Numbered from the stretch's first letter, positions 38,126 through 46,920 are shown. The stretch: 59,152 nucleotides of DNA from an uncultured bacterium (GCA_947651225.1 CANSYK010000015.1:1-59152), one strand, 5' to 3'. The notes: generated from the letters alone by a model not told the origin. Translations and numbers: made by a program.

Positions 38126-39409
38126 ATGATGAAAAAAATATTTGCTTTATTAAATATGCTGCTATGTACTACTCTTTTGTGCTCTTGCGGCAACGAAAAC
38201 CAAACGATAGACACTGATAAATCCGATGAGATATCGAAGGATATCGAGTTGACCCTTTGGACCTTTCCAGTAGGAGACTGGGGAAATCCCACTTCGGTAT
38301 CCAATCTGTTGACCAGCTTTCATAAGGAATATCCGAATATCAATATTTCCATAGAATATTTAAACTACGATGATGGAGATAAGAAAATTGATCAGGCTGT
38401 TGCAGATGGATGTGCTCCCGATCTGATTTTGGAAGGTCCAGAACGCCTAGTCGCAAACTGGGGAGAAAAAGGGTGGATGGTGGACCTGGCCGATTTGTGG
38501 GAATCTGACAAGGCAGGCATGATTTATGAAAATATCCAAAACGCCTGCAGGCACAGAAATGGCTCATATTATGAATTTCCAATCTGTATGACTGTACATT
38601 GTATGGCCATCAATTATGATATGTTTCAGGCTGCGGGGGCGCTTTCCTACATTGATGAGGAGGCTCACACATGGACTACGGAAGGATTTATTAATGCAGT
38701 TCATGCTTTGGCCGCTTACGGGCAGAAAAGTGCAGGTATTGTGTATTGTAAAAATCAAAGCGGCGATCAGGGGACACGTGCTCTGGTAAACAATTTGTAT
38801 GGTGGTCGTTTTACCAATGACGCACACACACGTTATACTATTGACAGTGAAGAAAACAGAAAGGCTTTGCAGCTCCTTTATGATTTAGAAGGAATCACAT
38901 TTGAACCGTCTCTTACTTCAGCAGATACCATTAATATGTTTTGCAAAAAAGAAACTGCCATGTGCTTCTGCTGGAACTCGTCTCTGGAAATTCAGCAGAC
39001 CATTAACAACCCAGATCTGGATTTTAAAGTATTCCCTATTGCGTTTCCTACGAATGGGGACACTCCAAAACTTGAAAGCGGCATTTGGGGATTTGGGATA
39101 TTTGACAGTGGCAATAAGGAACGAATCGAGGCTGCGAAAACATTTATCCGTTATATGACAGAGAATGACACAGTGTACACAAGGGCAGTACTAACTTCCT
39201 CCCACTGGCCGGTACGTGATGTCAGCGGCATCTATGAAAATGATATATTTATGGCCAAGTACAGCATTTTTACTCCGTATATGGGGGATTATTATCAAAT
39301 TACCCCTAACTGGACACAGGCACGTACCGCATGGTGGAAGATGTTAAAAAAAATCGGAGATGGAATGGATGCTGCGGAGGCAACGAAGAATTTTCCATCT
39401 TCAGAGTAA
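38126..39409 (+). CDS. Solute-binding lipoprotein (ABC family 1 type) without transporter genes
   Basis: 427 residues with a lipobox (LLCTTLLCSCGNEN, acylated Cys at about 21). Mature region has the family 1 extracellular binding fold (IELTLWTFPVGDWG, APDLILEGPERLVANWGEKG, FCKKETAMCFCWNSS, AKTFIRYM). Such proteins usually deliver oligosaccharides to MalFG-type permeases; none is near. The placement after a membrane sensor kinase suggests it presents a ligand to that kinase. GGGGGATT precedes the ATG; ATG at 38129 is equally possible. Confidence 0.85.
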   Translation: MMKKIFALLNMLLCTTLLCSCGNENQTIDTDKSDEISKDIELTLWTFPVGDWGNPTSVSNLLTSFHKEYPNINISIEYLNYDDGDKKIDQAVADGCAPDLILEGPERLVANWGEKGWMVDLADLWESDKAGMIYENIQNACRHRNGSYYEFPICMTVHCMAINYDMFQAAGALSYIDEEAHTWTTEGFINAVHALAAYGQKSAGIVYCKNQSGDQGTRALVNNLYGGRFTNDAHTRYTIDSEENRKALQLLYDLEGITFEPSLTSADTINMFCKKETAMCFCWNSSLEIQQTINNPDLDFKVFPIAFPTNGDTPKLESGIWGFGIFDSGNKERIEAAKTFIRYMTENDTVYTRAVLTSSHWPVRDVSGIYENDIFMAKYSIFTPYMGDYYQITPNWTQARTAWWKMLKKIGDGMDAAEATKNFPSSE

Positions 39410-39427
39410 AATACCAAGGCAGTGATA

Positions 39428-39485
39428 AAAAACTCCTTAACTTTCCCATTTTCCTATTTGGGTAACATAAGTAAGGAGTTTTTTA
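39428..39485. terminator. Bidirectional terminator
   Basis: AAAACTCCTTA and TAAGGAGTTTT form the stem with T-runs on both strands. It serves the solute-binding gene (+) and the btuD-type gene (-), whose last codons it overlaps. Confidence 0.75.
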
Positions 39486-40231
39486 TTTTCCAAAAAACTG
39501 TCCCTGTCAATCTCAAAAAGCCGCTCTATAAAATCAGATTCAAAAACCTCTTTCGGCGTACCATATCTTGCTGCATATTCCCCTTTCAAACAAAGTATTT
39601 TATCAGAAACAATCTTTGCCAGTTCTAACTCATGCAAAGACATAATAACTGTTAATCCTTTTTTTTCTCTCATTTCTTCTAATAAGGACAAAAAATCAAG
39701 TTTATACTTTATATCCAGATATGAAGTCGGTTCATCCAATATCACGATTTCCGGTTCTTGGCAGACCGCTCTTGCAAGCATTACCCGTTGCTTTTGTCCA
39801 TCACTGATTTTGTCAAAGTCTTTACCGCAGATATCTGTAATTTGCGTTAATTCTATCACTTCATCCACAATACGCTCATCCTCTTTTGACAATATCCCAA
39901 ATCGCCCTGTATAAGGATACCTCCCTGTTGCAACGATATCCCGGCAGGTTTTTAATTCCACTTTTACTTTTTCCGTAAACACCACTGACATTTTTTTCGC
40001 TAGCTCATTTGCTTTCATCTCCGATATAGAATGTTTTCCAAGATATACTACTCCGCCAAGAAGCTGTAATTGTCCCGCAATACTTTTTAAGACAGTAGAT
40101 TTTCCTGCACCATTGGGGCCAATCAGGCTTAAAATTTCTCCTTTTAGGAGAGCAATTTCTACATCTTTTATCAGCGGCTTATTATCATATCCTACACACA
40201 GCTTTTTTGTGGAAAAGTAAAAATTTTTCAT
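39437..40231 (-). CDS. btuD: Corrinoid/metal-chelate ABC transporter, ATPase
   Basis: 264 residues, FecE/BtuD class. Walker A GPNGAGKST, signature ISDGQKQR (SDGQ variant of SGGQ), Walker B VILDEPTSYLD, switch His (SLHELELA). It overlaps the permease gene by 4 bp (ATGA). Sequence alone would allow iron-siderophore, haem or cobalamin; the cobalamin riboswitch upstream and the chelatase gene make a corrinoid or related tetrapyrrole the best guess. Last gene of the operon. Confidence 0.85.
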   Translation of the reverse strand: MKNFYFSTKKLCVGYDNKPLIKDVEIALLKGEILSLIGPNGAGKSTVLKSIAGQLQLLGGVVYLGKHSISEMKANELAKKMSVVFTEKVKVELKTCRDIVATGRYPYTGRFGILSKEDERIVDEVIELTQITDICGKDFDKISDGQKQRVMLARAVCQEPEIVILDEPTSYLDIKYKLDFLSLLEEMREKKGLTVIMSLHELELAKIVSDKILCLKGEYAARYGTPKEVFESDFIERLFEIDRDSFLENKKLLTYVTQIGKWES

Positions 40232-41247
40232 TTTCCTGTCCCTTTCCGTTTTTTAATAATCCAAAGTACCACAGGCGCACCCAAAATGGCTGTCACTGTA
40301 CTGATACTAAGTTCTGTTGGAGCAAGTAACGTTTTTGCAAGCAGGTCACAGAGCAGACAGAACACACTTCCTCCCAGAAAGCAGGCTGGTATCATCCATA
40401 TAGGTTCTGTTGTATGGATAAACTTTTTTACCAAATGTGGTGCTGCGATTCCGACAAAAGAAATCGGTCCCGCAAATGCCACAATGCATGCTGATAAAAT
40501 ACTGGAAAAAATAACAAGGCACACCCGCAGACGGCGAATATTTACTCCTGCATTCTGTGCATACACATCACCTAACTGATAGGCACCAAGCGGCTTTGAC
40601 ATAAAAAATACCGCAATAAATGTTATAGACACTATCACTGCCATAACCTTTACATTTTCCCATGTCATTCCGGAAAAGCTTCCCCGTGACCAGTTGTGAA
40701 GATTTACAATATCCGCATCCTCTGCAAAAGTAACCACCAATTCCGTTATCGCAGAACAGATATAGCCAATCATAACACCACTGACTACTAACATAGACAT
40801 ATTATCAACTTTGTGTGACATCAAAAGCACAAATCCCATCGACAGCATTGCGCCAATAAATGCTGCAAAAATCATGGCTGCCGATGTAACTTTGATGGAC
40901 TTCCCCATGAAAAATACCATCACAAGTGCTACAGCCATTTTAGCTCCGGAAGAAATCCCCAAAACGAAAGGACCAGCAATCGGATTATTAAAAAATGTCT
41001 GTAAAAGGTATCCTGCAAGAGAAAGCGCCCCGCCAAGAATCAGAACCGACACTGCCCTGGGAAGCCGTATATCCCACAAAATCCTTGTTATCGTTTCACT
41101 GCTTCCCTGTCCGGCAAATACCTTTACGGCATCTGGCAGTGCAATACTGACACTGCCGATACAGATATTTAAAATAAAAAAAAGTAAAGTACCGATTCCA
41201 AGTAAAATAAATACGGTAATATACCTCCGTTTCCTGCTTTTCTGCAT
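40228..41247 (-). CDS. btuC: Corrinoid/metal-chelate ABC transporter, permease (FecCD family)
   Basis: 339 residues with about ten membrane helices. Family motifs include DIRLPRAVSVLILGGALSLA near the N-terminus, NPIAGPFVLGISSGAKMAV, and GPISFVGIAAPHLVKKF with the Gly-rich coupling loop for the ATPase. One permease gene, so it forms a homodimer as in BtuC. Position in the riboswitch-led operon supports corrinoid import. Confidence 0.87.
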   Translation of the reverse strand: MQKSRKRRYITVFILLGIGTLLFFILNICIGSVSIALPDAVKVFAGQGSSETITRILWDIRLPRAVSVLILGGALSLAGYLLQTFFNNPIAGPFVLGISSGAKMAVALVMVFFMGKSIKVTSAAMIFAAFIGAMLSMGFVLLMSHKVDNMSMLVVSGVMIGYICSAITELVVTFAEDADIVNLHNWSRGSFSGMTWENVKVMAVIVSITFIAVFFMSKPLGAYQLGDVYAQNAGVNIRRLRVCLVIFSSILSACIVAFAGPISFVGIAAPHLVKKFIHTTEPIWMIPACFLGGSVFCLLCDLLAKTLLAPTELSISTVTAILGAPVVLWIIKKRKGTGK

Positions 41248-41318
41248 ATCAATCGTTCCCCTTTGTGCCTAACCCTTTTATCGCCACAGGCAAAAGCTTC
41301 TGTTTCCATTTTGTACTT

Positions 41319-42497
41319 TCACAACAGCCGATAAAGATGCTGCATATCACTCTTTTCCCCCTGGAGCATTGCATGAATCTCATCCATTAGAGAACCAATA
41401 GAAAGGGACTGTTGGTACATGTCATTTGTGGTACACCACACATTTCCCTCCTTCACAGCTTTAAAATCCGCAAGCAGATTACATTTATCAAGAAGTTCCT
41501 CTACATTGGAAACTCCACCATCAATAGAACTGTTATAGATCAAAAAGTCTGCATCTTTGGCGCCGGCATAAAACTCTTCTACCTGCATATTCATAGTAGA
41601 ACGCTTTGTATCAGGGTCACCCAGATTTTCAAAAATATAGCTCCCTCCTGCCAATTCTATCATCTTCGGAACATAGTCTGAGGACTGACGCACCTGTACA
41701 AGACCATTTGAAGTAATGAAAAAAAATGCTACTGTTTTGTCCGTTCTTTCGTCTGCACTCAATTTCTCAAAAATTGCTGTCTGCTTTGCAAAAATTTTTT
41801 CTGCTTCCGCATCTTTTCCAAGCAGCGCTCCATAAAATTTTACCCATTCTACTCTGCCAAGGGGATGTGATTCATAACTGGAATAATCAATCATGGATGG
41901 AATGCCAAAGCTCCCCAGATTTTCCAGCACTTCAGGAGAATGCGTAATCATTGTATTTTCTATTGCAAAGGTACAATGATTGGAAACAAGCAGCTCGTAA
42001 TCCGGTTTGTTATATTTTCCCGCATAAAGGAGTTTTCCTTTGCGCATCGCCTCCTTTGCGGCTTTCACACTCCAGCCATCTTCTTTTTGGCCTGAAAAAG
42101 AAATTGTATCCAGTCCGTTCAATTCACAAAACATATCCATCACCGAGGAAGCCACCAGATACATGCCTTTCACAGGACGCTGCAGTATCACAATTTTTTC
42201 ATCAATATTCTTTGGCACTTCTTTGTCTTCTGGTACAATCAAAATCTGTGCATTGTCCATCAATGTTGTCAGCAGGACATAGCCGCCTTCATAATAATCA
42301 ACCGTAAAATTCTCTGCATACTGCAGTTCCAAGCTTTTCTCATAAATTAAAGCTGTTTCTAACCCTGATTCAGCACCCAATCCCGTTTCCGTCTTTGTAT
42401 CAGATGTTGAGCCAGAATCAGAAGAGGGACTGCTGCAGCCACACATCCACAGCACTCCCACAAGAAGCAAAATAAGCGTCTTTTTTCTTCTTCTCAT
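41319..42497 (-). CDS. btuF: Periplasmic-type binding lipoprotein for corrinoid/metal chelate
   Basis: 392 residues. A lipobox (LLVGVLWMCGCSSP) and a Ser/Thr-rich linker are followed by the class III binding-protein fold typical of FepB/BtuF (MIDYSSYESHPLGRVEWVKF, FAIENTMITHSPEVLENLG, SMNMQVEEFYAGAKDADFLI-like middle). It hands the ligand to the permease encoded 71 bp downstream. The name follows the operon context and the substrate is inferred. Confidence 0.82.
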   Translation of the reverse strand: MRRRKKTLILLLVGVLWMCGCSSPSSDSGSTSDTKTETGLGAESGLETALIYEKSLELQYAENFTVDYYEGGYVLLTTLMDNAQILIVPEDKEVPKNIDEKIVILQRPVKGMYLVASSVMDMFCELNGLDTISFSGQKEDGWSVKAAKEAMRKGKLLYAGKYNKPDYELLVSNHCTFAIENTMITHSPEVLENLGSFGIPSMIDYSSYESHPLGRVEWVKFYGALLGKDAEAEKIFAKQTAIFEKLSADERTDKTVAFFFITSNGLVQVRQSSDYVPKMIELAGGSYIFENLGDPDTKRSTMNMQVEEFYAGAKDADFLIYNSSIDGGVSNVEELLDKCNLLADFKAVKEGNVWCTTNDMYQQSLSIGSLMDEIHAMLQGEKSDMQHLYRLL

Positions 42498-42527
42498 TTT
42501 ATCATATCGTCCCTTTTTGCCTTTCTG

Positions 42528-43403
42528 TCATTTTTTCAGCGGGCTGGCGCTTTTGGAATCAAATGTTATCGTGTACTCCACTTCATGCGGCTTACTCATA
42601 GCGACCGTATCGCCAATTACTTCAATTGGTTCATCAAACTTAGAGACAGGAATCTCAAAGGTAGAATTTCCTTCTGTATTCGTTTGAAGATATTTTTCTT
42701 CATCCACAATCATATAATCATAATTTGGACTACTCCACTGCACTTTAGCCATTGCCTTTCCTTCTACCACAGTAACCGTTACAGGAGATAAAATCTTTGC
42801 CTTTCCACTTCCCCCATCAAAGGTAATATCCATGCTATAGGTACCATCTTCCAAAGAAGCGGAACCTTTCGCTTCATCCTCGGACAGCGTTGGATTTGAA
42901 ACACTCACTTTATGATCATACCATTTTTCCTTTGTCCCAATCAGCGCTAAATCAAATTCTTCCTCTAATACAGGAACAGGCACATCAAAACCATAGACCT
43001 TCTCTGTCATGCCATCACTGTATGTAACCGTATCTTCTGTTGGTAAAAGCAGTTCCGCCCCCTCTTTTGCTGCATCTTCAGCCAGTCCGGGATAAAGATT
43101 TACAATATTTTTGGAAGTAAGAGAAATATGAATTGTCATTTTCTCATCCTTTACTGTCAGTGTCCCTTTCCCATCACAAGCTTCATTTACATGGAACATA
43201 CTGCTGTCCGTTTTAAATTCTGCTGTGTAGACCCCATCGGGCAGTTCTGCGTTGGTCTGTTCTGAATCAGGCTGCTCTGTATCAGATGAAGGAGCAGTTG
43301 TTTCTACAAGACTTTCCGGCTTTTGTGCATTTTCTTTCTCTCCACATCCGCTGAGCAATGCAGCAGAAAGCGCTATTGTCAAAAATACAATTCTTTTTTT
43401 CAT
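42528..43403 (-). CDS. Lipoprotein with two NEAT-like repeats
   Basis: 291 residues: lipobox (LSAALLSGCGEKEN), acidic linker, then two similar modules of about 100 residues, beginning LPDGVYTAEFKTDSSMFHV and LEDGTYSMDITFDGGSGKA. The second ends in WSSPNYDYMIVDEEKYL... STFEIPVSKFDEPIEVIGDT, which resembles haem-binding NEAT domains with a Tyr-rich strand. It probably binds a tetrapyrrole at the surface and passes it to the binding protein encoded 30 bp downstream. The NEAT likeness is by eye; it could be another small beta-sandwich. Confidence 0.6.
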   Translation of the reverse strand: MKKRIVFLTIALSAALLSGCGEKENAQKPESLVETTAPSSDTEQPDSEQTNAELPDGVYTAEFKTDSSMFHVNEACDGKGTLTVKDEKMTIHISLTSKNIVNLYPGLAEDAAKEGAELLLPTEDTVTYSDGMTEKVYGFDVPVPVLEEEFDLALIGTKEKWYDHKVSVSNPTLSEDEAKGSASLEDGTYSMDITFDGGSGKAKILSPVTVTVVEGKAMAKVQWSSPNYDYMIVDEEKYLQTNTEGNSTFEIPVSKFDEPIEVIGDTVAMSKPHEVEYTITFDSKSASPLKK

Positions 43404-43445
43404 AATGATACCCCTTTTTTCTATATTTTGAACGCTATTCCCCTG

Positions 43446-44669
43446 TTATTTGTTCATAGCAGTTGCTGTATGGTTCACGTAAATTTTCTGAATCTCCTTT
43501 ATTGAGCCAAGCCCGGTAATCTGCGTATCCACGCTGTCAAAATTGCCAGTGGCCTTGAACATACTAAGCCATGAATCCTCTTCCTCACCTGCCATATCAT
43601 TATTGGCATGGTCGCCCGCTACCACCATAAGCGGACGGAGAATAACTTTCTTATACCCTGCTTTTGCCACTGCCTCCATCACTGCTTCGCAAGCGGTTTC
43701 TTCTGGCTCTCCTTCTACCGTACCAATAAACACATTATCATATCCGAGCGCTTCCATTTGCGACTGCATCTGGCTGTATGACACCTTTGCTGTATGAGAA
43801 GTCCCATGCCCCATAAATACAAATGCCATACCGTCTTTTTTTGCCTTTGCCACACTGCCAAGTCCTGCATCCTTTGCCGCTGCCTTCGTAACCGCCTTTG
43901 CCACTGCCTCCTTATCTGCATTAATCACCGTTGCATCCTTTCCAACCTCGCCAAGAAGCGGCTCTGCTACCTTTACTGTCTCAAACTGATCCTGGCAGGA
44001 TTCCACCGCATCCATCAGCTCATCATATTCTGCGCCATGCATCAAATGGGTAGGCTGGATTACCAAATTCTTTACCCCATTCTTGACTGCACGCTCCAGT
44101 GCCTGATCCATATTGTCAATAAATTCTTCATCTCTGGCTTGTACATGATTAATAATGATCTGTGATGTAAAGGCTCTTCTGACTGACCAGTCAGGATTTG
44201 CTTCCTGTATTGCATCTTCAATTCCCTTAATATCATTCACACGGCTGTCATTAAAGGAAGTACCAAAGCTGACTACTAAAATCTCATTTTCTCCAATTTC
44301 ATCCTGGTTTCTTGGATCATCCTTAGATGCGTCACCAGTATCCCTGCCAAAATAATCGGAATCCGCTTCTTCCCCTTCCACAAGCTTTTTCTGGTCATCT
44401 GTCAGTGCATCCCATGCAGCTTTTGCCTTTACGCACTGTGCATCTGTGTCCACTGTCCTCTCCTGCACATAAATTGCATCAATCAATGTAGCCGTTTCGT
44501 CCGCTATTTCTTTATCCGTTTTCGTTTCCTCCTTTGCTGCAGGTGTATCCGGCTTTTCTGAATTCACTGTATTGCCTGAATCCACCATATTCTCTTTTCC
44601 GCAACCTGTCAATACGATTGAACATGCCATGGCTCCTGCCAGTAAAGCAACTACTGTCTTTTTTCTCAT
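43446..44669 (-). CDS. cbiK: Exported CbiK-type cobaltochelatase lipoprotein
   Basis: 407 residues. The start at MRKKTVVALL is fixed by GAGGACAAAGC; the frame runs further into the terminator hairpin. A lipobox (SIVLTGCGKEN, Cys23) and a 110-residue acidic linker precede a CbiK domain (ENEILVVSFGTSFNDSRVND, QPTHLMHGAEYDEL). The two metal-site histidines are present: FMGHGTSH (His288) and VAGDHANNDM (His354), 66 residues apart, close to the spacing in known CbiK. CbiK inserts Co2+ into sirohydrochlorin in the anaerobic B12 pathway and is normally cytoplasmic. Here the signal puts it outside the membrane. First gene of the riboswitch-controlled operon. Confidence 0.85.
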   Translation of the reverse strand: MRKKTVVALLAGAMACSIVLTGCGKENMVDSGNTVNSEKPDTPAAKEETKTDKEIADETATLIDAIYVQERTVDTDAQCVKAKAAWDALTDDQKKLVEGEEADSDYFGRDTGDASKDDPRNQDEIGENEILVVSFGTSFNDSRVNDIKGIEDAIQEANPDWSVRRAFTSQIIINHVQARDEEFIDNMDQALERAVKNGVKNLVIQPTHLMHGAEYDELMDAVESCQDQFETVKVAEPLLGEVGKDATVINADKEAVAKAVTKAAAKDAGLGSVAKAKKDGMAFVFMGHGTSHTAKVSYSQMQSQMEALGYDNVFIGTVEGEPEETACEAVMEAVAKAGYKKVILRPLMVVAGDHANNDMAGEEEDSWLSMFKATGNFDSVDTQITGLGSIKEIQKIYVNHTATAMNK

Positions 44670-44718
44670 GCTTTGTCCTCTTTTCTCCTGTTTTTTAACA
44701 GGAATATTTTGTTGTATC

Positions 44719-44762
44719 AAAAAAATCTTTTACCATAATTTAAACTACGGTAAAAGATTTGT
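44719..44762 (-). terminator. Terminator of the cobalamin riboswitch (expression platform)
   Basis: On the minus strand AAATCTTTTACC and GGTAAAAGATTT form a 12-bp stem, followed by TTTTTTG. It lies between the aptamer and the cbiK start, so B12 binding should favour it and shut off the operon. Confidence 0.8.
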
Positions 44763-44904
44763 ACACGAAATAAACCTGCAGAACATGCTTGTTGAAAAAA
44801 CAGTCCACCATGCTTTCGCAAGCCCCAAACGTACAACCAGTTACTCGTGGTTTGAAATTTCTATGCTATTGTCCATTCCGCAAACGATAGCGCATAAATT
44901 TCTG

Positions 44905-45052
44905 TACAACATGCAGGCAGGTCTCCCGGCTTAAAGATCATCACATCCACCATCTTCCCAGTTTCCCAGTGATATATCGGCTTCTATTCCCTAATTACGG
45001 TGACGAGTTCGTACAGGATTTTCACCTGTTTCCCTTTTCACCAAAACCAATG
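44905..45052 (-). ncRNA. Cobalamin riboswitch aptamer
   Basis: On the minus strand the sequence has, in order, GGTGAAAAGGGAAACAGGTG, AAAATCCTGTACGAACTCGTC, a variable arm ending CACTGGGAAACTGGGAAG, and the B12 box AAGCCGGGAGACCTGCCTGC (44914-44933). These are the conserved class I elements. It controls the chelatase/uptake operon at the transcription level through the terminator at 44719-44762. Confidence 0.93.
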
Positions 45053-45053
45053 C

Positions 45054-45112
45054 TAGAGCGTGTTTGAAAATTCATTCTCACAATCAAAAAGCAATTTTCA
45101 AACACGCTCTAA
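45054..45112. repeat. Family A repeat, full copy, inside the riboswitch leader
   Basis: TAGAGCGTGTTTGAAAATT and AATTTTCAAACACGCTCTA with 20 bp between. It starts a base or two from the 5' edge of the aptamer and lies downstream of the operon promoter, so the hairpin is part of the leader RNA. Confidence 0.9.
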
Positions 45113-45191
45113 GGTAATAAATTAACTTCTTTACAATTTCCTGTTTTTACGCATTGTTTTGACACCTGCATATTATTATTCAATTGTCCAA

Positions 45192-45219
45192 AGTATATCA
45201 TATTTTAGATTAATGTCAA
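45192..45219 (-). promoter_or_regulatory. Promoter of the cobalamin operon
   Basis: On the minus strand TTGACA, 16-bp spacer, TATACT. The predicted leader to the cbiK start is a little over 500 nt. Confidence 0.75.
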
Positions 45220-45249
45220 TAAGTTTCCATACTTTTTTCTTTTCAGGTA

Positions 45250-45278
45250 TCGTCAAAAAAGAAAATCTATGATATTAT
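45250..45278 (+). promoter_or_regulatory. Candidate promoter of the 45443 MATE gene
   Basis: TCGTCA (weak), 17-bp spacer, TATTAT. Confidence 0.45.
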
Positions 45279-45288
45279 TCTATTATAA

Positions 45289-45373
45289 AACCCGTATTCT
45301 TATGGGAGTGGATTTTTCAAGAGAAATCTTTTTTCGCCACATAATTGCAGAACTGCAGTTATGTGTTTTTTTA
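45289..45373 (+). promoter_or_regulatory. Structured leader with intrinsic terminator upstream of the MATE gene
   Basis: Two small hairpins (CCCGTA/TATGGG at about 45291-45306; GATTT/AAATC next) are followed by a strong terminator: CACATAATTGCAG / CTGCAGTTATGTG and TTTTTTT (45338-45369). No plus-strand gene lies upstream, so the terminator must act on the MATE transcript. It has the layout of an attenuator or an unrecognised riboswitch. Confidence 0.6.
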
Positions 45374-45442
45374 TGTAGTAAGGAACTGCAACATAGCAGT
45401 GCCTCTTCATAAGATAACAATAACAAAAAGGAGAACAAACAA

Positions 45443-46789
45443 ATGGAACAGACATTTATGAAAGAAAGAAAAATATTACCACTAGTGTTATCCATGTCAT
45501 TGCCTATGGTAATTTCTATGGCGGTTAACTCATTATATAATATTGTGGACAGTTATTTTGTAGCAAAATTAAGTGAGAAGGCAATGACGGCTCTGGCACT
45601 TGTCTATCCAATGCAAAATCTGATTACTGCGATTGCAGTCGGATTTGGAATCGGGATCAATGCAAATGTAGCATTTTTTCTGGGTGCGGGGAATCAGAAA
45701 AAAGCAGACAACACTGCTACACAGGGAATATTTTTAAGCGTTATACATGGAATCTTGTTAACTGTTGGCTGCATCGTTGTCATGCCATCTTTTTTAAGAA
45801 CATTTACAGAAGATGCGAAAGTTTTTGGAATGGCACACATTTATGCAAATCGTGTATTTTTATTTTCTGTTATAATCTCACTTGCCGTATCCTTTGAAAA
45901 AATCTTTCAGTCAACAGGAAATATGAAAATTTCCATGTTCAGCATGTCATGTGGCTTTATTACAAATATTATCTTAGATCCTCTGCTGATTTTTGGAATT
46001 GGCATTTTTCCAAAACTGGGCATAGCAGGAGCAGCCTATGCGACAGGAATCGGGCAATGTATTACACTTTTTGTCTATCTGCTATTTTATATAACAAAAC
46101 CACTTCCTGTTAAAATAAAAAAGAAAGATTTATATATTGACAAAGATGTAATTTCACGGCTTTACTCTGTTGGAATTCCCGCTGCATTAAATATGGCGCT
46201 GCCTTCTTTGCTAATTTCTGCGTTAAATGGAATTCTGGCAGAATTTTCAGCGAAATATGTGCTTGTGCTGGGTGTGTATTATAAATTGCAGACATTTATT
46301 TATCTGACCGCAAATGGTATTATCCAGGGAATACGCCCATTAGTTGGATATAATTATGGAGCTGGTGAATATAGCCGTGTACAGAAAATTTACCAGACAA
46401 CGCTTAAGTTGACAATGGCAGTTATGCTTGTGGGTACGGTATTGTCATGGAGTATTCCCCAAAATCTGATTGGCTTATTTACTGAAAATACCGAAACCAT
46501 TCAGACCGGAGTGACTGCTTTGCATATTATCAGTCTGGGATTTATTGTTTCTGCTGTTTCTGTTTCCTGTTCCGGAGCTTTAGAGGGTTTGGGCAAGGGG
46601 ACTCCTTCTCTCTATATCTCTTTGGCAAGGTATGTTGTAATTATGATACCTGTTGCCTTTTTACTTAGCCGCATAATAGGGGCAAACGGTGTATGGTACG
46701 CATTTTGTTTGACAGAGTTTTTGTCGGCAGCTTTTGCTTACTGGATTTATAAAAAGCAATTTAATATTTTAAGATCGGTAGGAAAATAG
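45443..46789 (+). CDS. MATE-family multidrug/toxin exporter
   Basis: 448 residues, twelve membrane helices. Features include LPLVLSMSLPMVISMAVNSL, YNIVDSYFVAKLSEKAMTAL, FGIGINANVAFFLGAGN (typical of the DinF/NorM-like clostridial subgroup) and GIIQGIRPLVGYNYGAGEYS in the second half. Its RBS AAAAAGGAG is normal. The structured leader ahead of it suggests control by a small molecule or drug. Substrate unknown. Confidence 0.9.
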   Translation: MEQTFMKERKILPLVLSMSLPMVISMAVNSLYNIVDSYFVAKLSEKAMTALALVYPMQNLITAIAVGFGIGINANVAFFLGAGNQKKADNTATQGIFLSVIHGILLTVGCIVVMPSFLRTFTEDAKVFGMAHIYANRVFLFSVIISLAVSFEKIFQSTGNMKISMFSMSCGFITNIILDPLLIFGIGIFPKLGIAGAAYATGIGQCITLFVYLLFYITKPLPVKIKKKDLYIDKDVISRLYSVGIPAALNMALPSLLISALNGILAEFSAKYVLVLGVYYKLQTFIYLTANGIIQGIRPLVGYNYGAGEYSRVQKIYQTTLKLTMAVMLVGTVLSWSIPQNLIGLFTENTETIQTGVTALHIISLGFIVSAVSVSCSGALEGLGKGTPSLYISLARYVVIMIPVAFLLSRIIGANGVWYAFCLTEFLSAAFAYWIYKKQFNILRSVGK

Positions 46790-46842
46790 TAACGGAAAAT
46801 AACTGATTAAGATTGCGCAGGATATTTCTTTGGCCTGCAATA

Positions 46843-46884
46843 AAATAAGGATGTAAAAAAGTGCTTAGACATCCTTATTTTTCT
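46843..46884. terminator. Terminator after the MATE gene
   Basis: AAAATAAGGATGT / ACATCCTTATTTTT with a 14-nt loop; T-runs suit both strands, so it may also serve the XRE gene. Confidence 0.8.
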
Positions 46885-46920
46885 GCAGGTTCTTATTTCA
46901 GATTTCATAAAGTGTAATGT

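Noticed and set aside
39437-42497. Iron-siderophore transporter as the function of the ABC genes
   Set aside because: The family allows it, but the cobalamin riboswitch and CbiK gene in the same operon favour a corrinoid or related tetrapyrrole.
45283-45495. Minus-strand open frame opposite the MATE leader
   Set aside because: It overlaps the structured leader and the start of the MATE gene, and its composition is not protein-like.
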